A stretch of 8,434 nt of DNA from Chlorobiota bacterium (lineage in GTDB: Bacteria; Bacteroidota; Bacteroidia; Bacteroidales; B39-G9): contig DAOVJU010000126.1 of NCBI GenBank assembly GCA_030632095.1, positions 1 to 8,434 of the forward strand, written 5' to 3'. Made by a program: the position numbers and the translations under genes. Every line of letters starts with the position of its first letter. Within the stretch, counting starts at the first letter, position 1. Below the pieces are notes generated by a model. The model searched no databases. It was not told where the DNA came from and saw only the letters and a program-made list of their open reading frames with translations. Shown piece by piece: positions 1 through 6,133 of the stretch.

Positions 1-87
1 GCTAAATTTTTATAACCGTCAAGAATAATAAGTAAAACGCTCACGCTATGGCGTGGGCTGACTTATTTGACGGTTAGGGTGTTTAGC
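1..87. repeat. Long imperfect stem-loop, possibly attC-like or a terminator
   Basis: Three nested inverted-repeat arms are visible. The outer arm is GCTAAA (1-6) with TTTAGC (82-87). The middle arm is TAACCGTCAA (13-22) with TTGACGGTTA (67-76), a perfect 10 bp, continued by ATAAGT (28-33) with ACTTAT (61-66); the left arm carries an extra GAATA (23-27) as a one-sided bulge. The tip is an 8-bp stem (39-46 with 51-58, one G-T pair) closed by a TATG tetraloop. Long imperfect arms with one-sided extra bases and TAAC/GTTA ends recall integron attC sites, but the 3' core GTTAGGG does not fit GTTRRRY and no second site or integrase is present. It could equally be the terminator of an upstream gene or a folded RNA. 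The structure is directly visible; its identity is uncertain. Confidence 0.55.
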
Positions 88-176
88 GATACCTCGATTT
101 TGGATAAGCTACAGTTCCACGCTTTTTTATTTAAATAATGTTTAACTGTTTTTGGGACTAAGGCAAATAATAATTT

Positions 177-181
177 AGGAG
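177..181 (+). promoter_or_regulatory. Purine-rich Shine-Dalgarno-like site of the BACON-repeat gene
   Basis: AGGAG lies only two bases before the ATG at 184. The spacing is short for a working Shine-Dalgarno site, but it supports this ATG over the internal ATG at codon 10. The upstream start also gives the signal peptide its lysine-rich n-region. Confidence 0.4.
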
Positions 182-183
182 TT

Positions 184-3051
184 ATGAAAACAAAATTTAC
201 TAATTTAAAAATGTACAGTCGCGTTGTTATTTGTTTTGGGATTGTTTTTGCTGGTTTGTTTAATGGTTATGGGCAAAACCCTAAAATAATCCAAAAAAAT
301 AATGAAAGCAACTTTGAGAAGGATTATGCGCAGTTTTTAGAAAATCAGAAAGCTCCATATTTAAATGCTATCGCTGAGTTTTATATTTTAGAAGGAACTG
401 CATGGCAAAGAAGTTATGGAGAAAAAGAATATGTTCTTACTCCAACTATTCAGGATATTTCTGGATATAACAAGCGTATCAGACAATTGGATGATAAAGA
501 ACATGGTATAATCAAATCAAAATTTCATTTCTTGAATGTTGAACTAACAGTATTAAGTAAATCATTACTACAAAACATAAATATACGAGTACCTGATTAT
601 GTCCAAAATAATGTAAATATTTATTTACCTGAAATTGATATTGATATATTAAACAGAAATGACATAAATTATTATATTTTGGAAGATTATGGAAAAAAAA
701 CAGGTGAAATTGTAAATACTAAAAATGGTAAAACAACAATTTGGGAAGAAAACTGGGAATATTCTTATGTGCCAAGCACAACATATCCAAATAGTTGTAG
801 TGGCTCAGTTGATTGTTCGTGGACGGATGTAGACTGTTTTTCTCATTGGGGTGACTGGAGCGTCTGGTGTGCTGGTGACGGAACGGATTGCAATTCATGG
901 TGTGACAATTATAAGAATGATATGGAAGCAAATTGTTATAAAAATTCATTTATAGATGTAAGTTGTTATATTAATAAGATATTTAGTTTCTGGGTATGGA
1001 TAGATACTCCTAGTGGTAGCGCAGATAGACTGAAGTTTTATTACAGTACTGGAGATGATTGGAATGTAGTTGCTGAATTTCCTGATGATATTACCTCATG
1101 GTCAAAAAAAGAATATGGTTTGCCAGAAAATATTACTGATTTTAATTGGTATTTTCGTTTTTTATCTGATGGGTATAATAATGATGATGGCGCTTATATA
1201 GATGATATGAAAATAACTGGAGATGAACTTTATTTGGATGTAAGTCCTAATTCAATGTATTTTGATTGTAATTCTGGTAGTGAAAATTTTTATATTTCGG
1301 CAAATGGAGATGTTTATCTTGAACCTGGTTGGCCTTCCTGGATAACAGTAAATGTTGGTGGAGGTAATTATTCGATTTCTGTCACTGAAAATAATACTGG
1401 TTCAACCAGATCTGGTGTACTTGAATTTCATGTTAGTGATCCTTCATGTGAAAACGAAACCTTAACTATAATACAATATGGTGGTAATCTATCAGTATCA
1501 CCAACCAGCAAAACAGTAGGCTGTGCTTCAGGAAGCTATTCTGTAAGCGTAAGTTCAAATGTAAGCTGGAGCGTGAATGAAAGTTGCTCTTGGGTTACGA
1601 TTAGTCCTTCAAGTGGTTCAGGTAATGGGTCTTTTACAGTCAATTATACAGAAAATGCTGGCTCAACAAGGTCATGTACAATAAATATATCAGGAGATTG
1701 TGGAGCAAACGCAACTCATACACTAACACAGACTGACGGTTCTTTATCAATATCGCCTACAAGTAAAACCGTAGATTGTACTTCGGGAAGCTATTCAGTA
1801 AATGTAAGCTCAAATGTTAACTGGAGTGTGAGTGAAAGTTGTTCTTGGGTTACAGTTAGTCCTTCAAGTGGTTCTAATAATGGGTTTTTTACAGTCAATT
1901 ATTCAGAAAATACCGGCTCAACAAGGCCATGTACAATAAATATTACAGGAGATTGTGGAACTAGTGCCCAACATTATCTTACACAAAATGGACCAGGTTC
2001 ATTATCAGTTTCGCCTACGAATAAAACTGTAGATTGTACATCAGGTAGTTTTTCTGTTAGTGTATATTCAAGTGGTAGCTGGAGTGTTAGTGAAAGCTGC
2101 TCTTGGGTTACAGTTAGTCCTTCAGGTGGCTCAGGTAACGGTTCTTTTACTGTTAGTTATACTGAGAATACAGGTGGTACAAAAACTTGTACTATAAACC
2201 TTTCAGGCGATTGTGGTACAAGTGCAACACATACACTAACACAGAATGACGGTTCTTTATCAATATCGCCTACAAGTAAAACTGTTGACTGTAGTTCTGG
2301 AAGTTTCAGTGTTAATGTAAGTTCAAATGTTAGCTGGAGTGTGAGTGAAAGTTGCTCCTGGGTTACGGTCAGTTCTTCAAGTGGTTCAGATAATGGTTCT
2401 TTTACTGTTAATTATGATGCATGGCCAGATGGTTCAGAAAGATCATGTACTATCTCTGTTTCTGGAGATTGTGGTACTTATGCCCAACTTGATCTTACAC
2501 AGGATTGTGAAGAATATTTAGATATTTCAGACTGTCCAACTTCCAATGTTTCAAAAAATTCAGGAAGTTTTACATTAAACGTCAATTCAAATGTTAGCTG
2601 GAATGTTAGTGAAAGTTGTTCGTGGGTCACAGTTAGTCCTTCAAGCGGAAGTAACGACGACTTAATTACTGTTTCTTACACAGAAAATACGACTTCAAGT
2701 TCAAGAACTTGTACAATTACCGTTTCAGGTGAAGGTGTAAGCGATCAACAATGTACATTCACTCAAGATGATCCAAACAGTATTAATGAAGCCACATTAT
2801 CCAACTCAATCAAAGTTTACCCCAACCCAGCCACAAACACACTAAACATTATTTTTGAAGATAATAGCTATAAAAATATTACAATAAACTTGCTAAATGT
2901 ACAAGGGCAAATTGTTTCGGATATAGAAAAGGCCAGGTTAAGTTCAAATATTTTAGAGCTGGATTTAGCGTATTTAGAAGATGGAATTTATTATCTAAAC
3001 ATTCAAACAGATAAAGGTGCAATAGTAAGGAAGATTTCGGTGATGAAATAA
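184..3051 (+). CDS. Secreted cysteine-rich BACON-repeat protein with T9SS sorting domain
   Basis: This is a 955-residue exported protein of unknown specific function. Residues 1-30 are a signal peptide: a Lys-rich start, a hydrophobic core (about 13-26), and likely cleavage near GYG-Q31. Residues 31-200 match nothing I recognise. Residues 205-261 form a Cys/Trp-rich module with eight cysteines, followed by a beta-rich segment ending in GAYIDDMKI (336-344), as seen in jelly-roll or MAM-like binding modules. From about 349 to 863 there are six tandem units of about 85 residues with the pattern S-x-SP, SSNVSWSVS, SWVTVSPSSG, TVNYTEN and LTQ, typical of BACON domains (Bacteroidota carbohydrate- or mucin-associated beta-sandwiches). 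Units 2-5 each carry four aligned cysteines. The C-terminus (about 867-955), with KVYPNPATNTLNI and a final GAIVRKISVMK, is a type A T9SS sorting domain, so the protein is probably released or anchored at the cell surface. No catalytic domain is evident; adhesion or glycan binding is inferred. Confidence 0.9.
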   Translation: MKTKFTNLKMYSRVVICFGIVFAGLFNGYGQNPKIIQKNNESNFEKDYAQFLENQKAPYLNAIAEFYILEGTAWQRSYGEKEYVLTPTIQDISGYNKRIRQLDDKEHGIIKSKFHFLNVELTVLSKSLLQNINIRVPDYVQNNVNIYLPEIDIDILNRNDINYYILEDYGKKTGEIVNTKNGKTTIWEENWEYSYVPSTTYPNSCSGSVDCSWTDVDCFSHWGDWSVWCAGDGTDCNSWCDNYKNDMEANCYKNSFIDVSCYINKIFSFWVWIDTPSGSADRLKFYYSTGDDWNVVAEFPDDITSWSKKEYGLPENITDFNWYFRFLSDGYNNDDGAYIDDMKITGDELYLDVSPNSMYFDCNSGSENFYISANGDVYLEPGWPSWITVNVGGGNYSISVTENNTGSTRSGVLEFHVSDPSCENETLTIIQYGGNLSVSPTSKTVGCASGSYSVSVSSNVSWSVNESCSWVTISPSSGSGNGSFTVNYTENAGSTRSCTINISGDCGANATHTLTQTDGSLSISPTSKTVDCTSGSYSVNVSSNVNWSVSESCSWVTVSPSSGSNNGFFTVNYSENTGSTRPCTINITGDCGTSAQHYLTQNGPGSLSVSPTNKTVDCTSGSFSVSVYSSGSWSVSESCSWVTVSPSGGSGNGSFTVSYTENTGGTKTCTINLSGDCGTSATHTLTQNDGSLSISPTSKTVDCSSGSFSVNVSSNVSWSVSESCSWVTVSSSSGSDNGSFTVNYDAWPDGSERSCTISVSGDCGTYAQLDLTQDCEEYLDISDCPTSNVSKNSGSFTLNVNSNVSWNVSESCSWVTVSPSSGSNDDLITVSYTENTTSSSRTCTITVSGEGVSDQQCTFTQDDPNSINEATLSNSIKVYPNPATNTLNIIFEDNSYKNITINLLNVQGQIVSDIEKARLSSNILELDLAYLEDGIYYLNIQTDKGAIVRKISVMK
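1486..2508 (+). repeat. Tandem BACON-encoding repeat units
   Basis: Four consecutive units of about 255-258 bp (protein residues 435-775) are similar at the DNA level as well as in protein. The clearest case is 1717-1769 against 2230-2282, which differ at one base in 53 and are offset by exactly 513 bp, or two units. This indicates fairly recent expansion or gene conversion. Unit 1 (about residues 349-433) and unit 6 (about 777-863) are more diverged and flank the homogeneous block. Confidence 0.8.
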
Positions 3052-3071
3052 GTCCGATTTGCAATCGGACT
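3051..3071. repeat. Short perfect hairpin (AGTCCGATT arms)
   Basis: A perfect 9-bp inverted repeat, AGTCCGATT and AATCGGACT, is separated by TGC. It begins inside the TAA stop codon of the BACON-repeat gene. It is closely related to the hairpin at 3084-3102 and may be part of a REP-like element or contribute to transcript 3'-end stability. No long T-tract follows, so it is not a classic intrinsic terminator. Confidence 0.65.
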
Positions 3072-3083
3072 CTTAAGTGCTTA

Positions 3084-3102
3084 GTCCGAATACAATTCGG
3101 AC
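3084..3102. repeat. Short perfect hairpin (GTCCGAAT arms)
   Basis: A perfect 8-bp inverted repeat, GTCCGAAT and ATTCGGAC, has an ACA loop. It shares the GTCCGA/TCGGAC arm sequence with the hairpin at 3051-3071, so arms of the two can also pair with each other. For example, TCGGACT at 3065-3071 pairs with AGTCCGA at 3083-3089. It looks like the second half of a paired palindromic element. Confidence 0.65.
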
Positions 3103-3142
3103 ATACTTCTCGCAAAACTGAGCATCTGCTTGATAAAGAAAG

Positions 3143-3171
3143 ACTTTCCAAGTTTTTAAAACCTGGAAAGT
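3143..3171. terminator. Probable bidirectional terminator between convergent genes
   Basis: A 29-nt palindrome has 14-nt arms, ACTTTCCAAGTTTT and AAAACCTGGAAAGT, around a single central base, with one mismatch. It lies between the end of the BACON-repeat gene (3051) and the end of the KAS III-like gene (3183), which face each other. Its position and strength suit a bidirectional terminator. A strong T-run directly after the stem is absent on both strands, so this is inferred mainly from position and symmetry. Confidence 0.55.
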
Positions 3172-3182
3172 TTATGTAAATT

Positions 3183-4310
3183 CTAATAATATTGACAAGT
3201 AAATCCGGCTTGCATAAATTTACTAACTTCTGTTACAAAACTTAAAATAATATCTCCGCTTGAGATATTTTCTTCGTTTATGATTTTATCAAGGCTGAAA
3301 AATGCCATTGGGGGGCCAACATAACCCAGGGTTGACATTTTGGTATAAAATGATTTAGGATTAATGCCGAGTTTTGTACATTCATCTAATACGAGTTCTG
3401 AAATATGTTTTGAAGGGAAATCTACCTGAAAATATTTGATTTTAGATGTATCTATCTGATAAGTATTTAGCATTCTTTTAAGGCCTGCATAAAATATTGA
3501 TGAGCCATTTTCAAAAAAATGATTTCTTAATTCATCGCTGAACATTTGTGATAAATGATGTTTCCCGCTTTTGTATTCTTCCATTGGATTCATCCAGTAA
3601 GCCGGCCTCTGGTTGTACATTGCAGAGGGTTTTAAACCACCAATTGATTCTGTAGTTGTCTCTTCAATATAGAAACCTTTTCTTTCATTTTTATTATCTG
3701 CCTGTAGTAAAACAGCTCCTGCACCATCACTCAAAAAATACCGTAAAAAAAGCTGTTCTTTTGTTATTTTCTCAGGGTTATAATATTCAGCCCGTAATTC
3801 GGATGAAGATATATTTGAAGACAGTACCAGTGCAGTTTTATAACGTCCCATTTTTATGAAATCTGATGCCACCATTAATGCTTTATAAGCACTTGTACAA
3901 TTGGAGTGAATTGATATTTCGGCACATTTTTCAATTCCAAGTTTTTCCTGAATTCTTACTGATGCTGTTGGCATTTGGTCTTGATGTGCACTTCCATATG
4001 CAATAAAGTCTATTTCAGATGGTTTAATCTTTGCCCTCTCCAGAGCTTTTCGTGCCGCTTTAACAGACATTGTTATATTATCTTCAGTGAATGCCCTGGT
4101 AGCAGGATCAATAGCGAAATAATAACTTTCTACTTCCAGCATTTGTTCAAATAACGACCTGGTTCTTTCCAGCCATTTTGATAGTTTACCAGGAAGCTTA
4201 TCAATCTTTCCAAGGACTTTATCAACATCTTCAATAGTAAGTGGATTTCCCGGAAGAAAAGTTCCGGTACCTAATATCTTTACCGGATGGAAATTATATC
4301 TTTTATTCAT
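3183..4310 (-). CDS. Beta-ketoacyl-ACP synthase III (FabH)-like thiolase-fold protein
   Basis: This 375-residue protein has the thiolase fold of the KAS III family; length and layout are close to normal. Residues 10-20 (VKILGTGTFLP) form the typical opening strand. The nucleophile region is SIHSNCTSAYKA, with Cys138 as predicted acyl-accepting residue. LSDGAGAVLL (193-202) is the conserved glycine-rich strand. In the C-terminal half, where FabH has HQAN, this protein reads FPSKHISE, with His302 about two residues away from the expected position. Where FabH has GNTSAAS it reads GYVGPP (329-334), so the Asn used for malonyl-ACP decarboxylation appears absent. It may therefore be an acyl transferase or non-standard condensing enzyme, like some KAS III-type proteins of natural-product pathways, rather than a fatty-acid initiation enzyme. 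It is the last gene of the cluster, 93 nt after the second crotonase, and starts at an ATG. A distant HMG-CoA-synthase-like role is less likely. Confidence 0.85.
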   Translation of the reverse strand: MNKRYNFHPVKILGTGTFLPGNPLTIEDVDKVLGKIDKLPGKLSKWLERTRSLFEQMLEVESYYFAIDPATRAFTEDNITMSVKAARKALERAKIKPSEIDFIAYGSAHQDQMPTASVRIQEKLGIEKCAEISIHSNCTSAYKALMVASDFIKMGRYKTALVLSSNISSSELRAEYYNPEKITKEQLFLRYFLSDGAGAVLLQADNKNERKGFYIEETTTESIGGLKPSAMYNQRPAYWMNPMEEYKSGKHHLSQMFSDELRNHFFENGSSIFYAGLKRMLNTYQIDTSKIKYFQVDFPSKHISELVLDECTKLGINPKSFYTKMSTLGYVGPPMAFFSLDKIINEENISSGDIILSFVTEVSKFMQAGFTCQYY

Positions 4311-4403
4311 TTAATATTTTAATTATATAATGTCTAATAAGTAACAATACAATTATCAGTTTTGTTGCACTAATTATCAAGGAATTACAAAAGCATCTCG
4401 TTT
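4311..4403. other. 93-nt gap before the KAS III-like gene
   Basis: This AT-rich non-coding stretch is the only sizeable gap inside the cluster. It is too short to encode an acyl carrier protein (about 80 residues). On the minus strand I see no perfect TAnnTTTG element; TGCTTTTG, near 4390, differs at one position. A secondary promoter for the KAS III-like gene is possible but unsupported. Confidence 0.3.
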
Positions 4404-5063
4404 TTAATGTATATAGATTCTATATAAAAACCGGTCAATGTAAATCTTTTTTATTGATTTATCATATTTAGCGTCAATGGAACATATGAATTTCTCTGCA
4501 TCAAAGATAAGCATGTTTTTTTTTGTTATATAATCAACAATTCCAATTTCATAAGCTTCTTTACCTGTATAATTTTTTTCGGGTAAAACCATTTCCAGTA
4601 TTTGGGATTCGCTCATATGTTCGTTTAACAATGAAATGCCCCCCAAACCAGGTATAAGGTTGAAACCGGTTTCCGGTAATCCAATAATTGTCTTTTCGGT
4701 AGCAAACCGATAATCGCAATAAAGGGCCAGTTCAAATGCTGAACCAAGGCATACGCCACTCAGAAGGGCTATTGCAGGTATAGAAAGTTTCCGGAGCTTT
4801 TGAAGGGTTTCAACATTTTTATAAAAAACAGATTTATTGTCACTTAATGTCATTTGAGCGAGTTCCTCTGTATTTGATCCTTGTGAAAAGTGCCTGCCAT
4901 TGCCAAATATCAATAATCCCTTTAAGTTTTTATTTGAAACACATTTGTTTAAAATGGAATCAAGTTCGACAAATGAATGCATTTGCAAAGTATTGGTTGG
5001 CGGTGTATTCAGGATGATATAACCAATTGATCCTTTTATTTCAAATTTCAAATTATCTGGCAT
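4404..5063 (-). CDS. Crotonase/enoyl-CoA hydratase family protein, second copy
   Basis: This 219-residue crotonase-fold protein acts, by family, on acyl-CoA or acyl-ACP thioesters (hydration, dehydration, isomerisation or decarboxylation). The oxyanion-hole strand is GRHFSQGSN (56-64). The second core motif is GVCLGSAFELALYCD (103-117), followed by GLPETGFNLIPGLGG (128-142). Both glutamates equivalent to rat mitochondrial hydratase Glu144 and Glu164 are present as Glu111 and Glu131, so acid-base chemistry looks possible. It is about 40 residues shorter than typical hydratases, mainly in the C-terminal helical part, which usually helps trimerise and cap the active site. It starts at an ATG 4 nt after the AcpS-like stop, so translation is probably coupled. 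It resembles the other crotonase in this operon (5417-6133): both have GRHFS-x-G and NLIPGL motifs, pointing to an old duplication. The exact reaction cannot be assigned. Confidence 0.85.
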   Translation of the reverse strand: MPDNLKFEIKGSIGYIILNTPPTNTLQMHSFVELDSILNKCVSNKNLKGLLIFGNGRHFSQGSNTEELAQMTLSDNKSVFYKNVETLQKLRKLSIPAIALLSGVCLGSAFELALYCDYRFATEKTIIGLPETGFNLIPGLGGISLLNEHMSESQILEMVLPEKNYTGKEAYEIGIVDYITKKNMLIFDAEKFICSIDAKYDKSIKKIYIDRFLYRIYIH

Positions 5064-5067
5064 ACTA

Positions 5068-5424
5068 TTATTTTTCTATTGCAACCAATACAGCAATATA
5101 TTTTCTTGAATGTGACAATGTACATTCAATTTTAGATATCTCATTTTTTTCTCCCGAAAGCTTTCGGGATTGCTTTTTTTCAATAATATTGATAAATGGT
5201 TTCCCTAACTCGTTGTTAAGTATTTCAATGTTGGTATATTCTAATGTATTATCAAAATAATCTATCAATAGTTTTTTAATTAAATACCTTGCTGCGAAGC
5301 TTCTTAAGCCTTTTTCCTTTTCAAAATTTTGAATCTCTTTTTTTGTGAAAAACAGATGTATATTATCAGAGAAAACCCGGGTACAAGAAGCCAGTGGCGC
5401 TATTTTTCTTAAGTAATCAATCAT
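5068..5424 (-). CDS. Holo-ACP synthase (AcpS)-like protein, probably degenerate
   Basis: This 118-residue protein resembles AcpS-type 4'-phosphopantetheinyl transferases. TRVFSDN (15-21) matches the RVLSDN stretch of E. coli AcpS; FAARYLIKKLL (43-53) matches the RFAxKEA helix; IEILNNELGKPFI (66-78) and TLSHSRKYIAVLVAIE (102-117) match the last two conserved blocks. The metal-binding Glu of KEA is replaced by Lys51, and the N-terminal G-x-D-I-V-E strand is shortened, leaving only MIDYLRKI with Asp3 in doubtful register. It may be non-catalytic, a carrier-protein-binding partner, or a diverged transferase. I chose the ATG at 5424 because it overlaps the upstream stop in ATGATTGA, just like the previous gene pair; the longer frame would need a TTG at 5448. 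A perfect 18-bp palindrome lies inside the gene. Confidence 0.7.
   Translation of the reverse strand: MIDYLRKIAPLASCTRVFSDNIHLFFTKKEIQNFEKEKGLRSFAARYLIKKLLIDYFDNTLEYTNIEILNNELGKPFINIIEKKQSRKLSGEKNEISKIECTLSHSRKYIAVLVAIEK
5152..5169. repeat. Perfect 18-bp palindrome inside the AcpS-like gene
   Basis: TCCCGAAAGCTTTCGGGA is fully self-complementary. On the plus strand it is followed after four bases by a run of seven T, so it looks like an intrinsic terminator for antisense transcription. On the coding strand it encodes SRKLSG within a Lys-rich linker of the AcpS-like protein and keeps the frame open. Such palindromes normally sit between genes, so it may be an in-frame insertion. Confidence 0.8.
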
Positions 5425-6133
5425 TAAAAGCTTTTGAAGCGAGTTCAATAAATTCTTTTGTTTCCTGCCTCATGCACTCATTCCGCGATTTGCTTTTTGT
5501 ATTATTAATACACCGCATTACAGCGTTTATTATGTACAATGGCCTGTGATTAACAATGTTTTGAGCATATTCAATTGTATAGTTTAGAGATTCTTTTGGT
5601 TTGCAAATTTTATCAATCAATTTAAGATTTAATGCTTCACCGGCATTTATAATGTCGCCTCCTAATATTGCAGTTATTGAGTCAGAATTGCTTAGTCGTT
5701 TTGAAATTTCAAATGTACCGCTTAAACCGGGTATTAAATTGTGATTAACTTCAGGCAGAGCAAATAATGATTTATCAGATGCAATTCTTACATGGGTGTT
5801 CAGGGCAATTTCAAATCCAACACCAAAACAAATTCCTTCAATAGCTGATATAGTTGGAATTTCAAGAGAATGAATAAAAGCAAGTAATTCTTTCCCTTTA
5901 TTTAGCTGTTGCTCAAATGCAGTGTTTTTTATTTGCTTTTTAAGTGTATTAAGATTTGCACCGGCAGAAAAGTGACGGCCATAACCTTGAATAATTAACG
6001 CTTTCCCATGATTTTGTTTAATATATGATGACAGGTCATTTATCGCAATGAATTCAGGTTCCTCAAGGTAATTTTCAGGTGGGTTTTTGAGGGTCAAAAT
6101 AATTATGTCGTTTTCTTTCTGAAGCTCAGTCAT
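5417..6133 (-). CDS. Crotonase/enoyl-CoA hydratase family protein, first copy
   Basis: This 238-residue crotonase-fold protein is predicted to act on an acyl thioester. The oxyanion-hole motif is GRHFSAGAN (52-60), the second core is GICFGVGFEIALN (100-112), and the third block is ALPEVNHNLIPGLSG (125-139). Glu108 and Glu128 occupy the positions of the two catalytic glutamates of classical hydratases. The usual core Asp after ELALxC is replaced by His114 (ALNTHVRIA), and the final IPGxGG is IPGLSG, so the pocket may be altered. ATG overlaps the thioesterase stop in ATGACTGA, an 8-bp overlap that implies translational coupling. Its own stop overlaps the next ATG the same way. With the second crotonase (4404-5063), it forms a pair reminiscent of ECH1/ECH2 in polyketide beta-branching cassettes, but neither can be assigned to those subfamilies by eye. 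Confidence 0.87.
   Translation of the reverse strand: MTELQKENDIIILTLKNPPENYLEEPEFIAINDLSSYIKQNHGKALIIQGYGRHFSAGANLNTLKKQIKNTAFEQQLNKGKELLAFIHSLEIPTISAIEGICFGVGFEIALNTHVRIASDKSLFALPEVNHNLIPGLSGTFEISKRLSNSDSITAILGGDIINAGEALNLKLIDKICKPKESLNYTIEYAQNIVNHRPLYIINAVMRCINNTKSKSRNECMRQETKEFIELASKAFND

Noticed and set aside
719..949. Minus-strand open frame of 76 codons within the BACON-repeat gene
   Set aside because: It is fully inside the clearly coding plus-strand gene, and its predicted product is low-complexity His/Asn-rich without any domain.
1486..2508. Direct repeats as a possible CRISPR-like array
   Set aside because: The period is about 255 bp, the units are in frame and translate into BACON-like domains, with no short repeat-spacer structure.
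2879..3151. Minus-strand open frame of 90 codons across the end of the secreted-protein gene
   Set aside because: It overlaps the T9SS sorting domain and the intergenic hairpins antisense, and its Leu/Ser-rich composition is typical of a shadow frame.
3183..4310. HMG-CoA synthase of a beta-branching cassette
   Set aside because: The protein is shorter than HMG-CoA synthases and its Cys region (SIHSNCTSAYKA) and opening strand look like KAS III; I could not find the HMGS-type histidine motif.
4311..4403. A hidden acyl carrier protein gene in the largest gap of the operon
   Set aside because: The gap is only 93 nt, far too short for an ACP of about 80 residues, and no DSL serine motif is encoded.
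5425..5448. Longer AcpS-like start at 5448 (eight extra residues)
   Set aside because: It needs a TTG codon well inside the preceding crotonase gene, and the added residues do not restore the G-x-D motif. The ATG at 5424 gives the same ATGAnTGA overlap as the previous gene pair.
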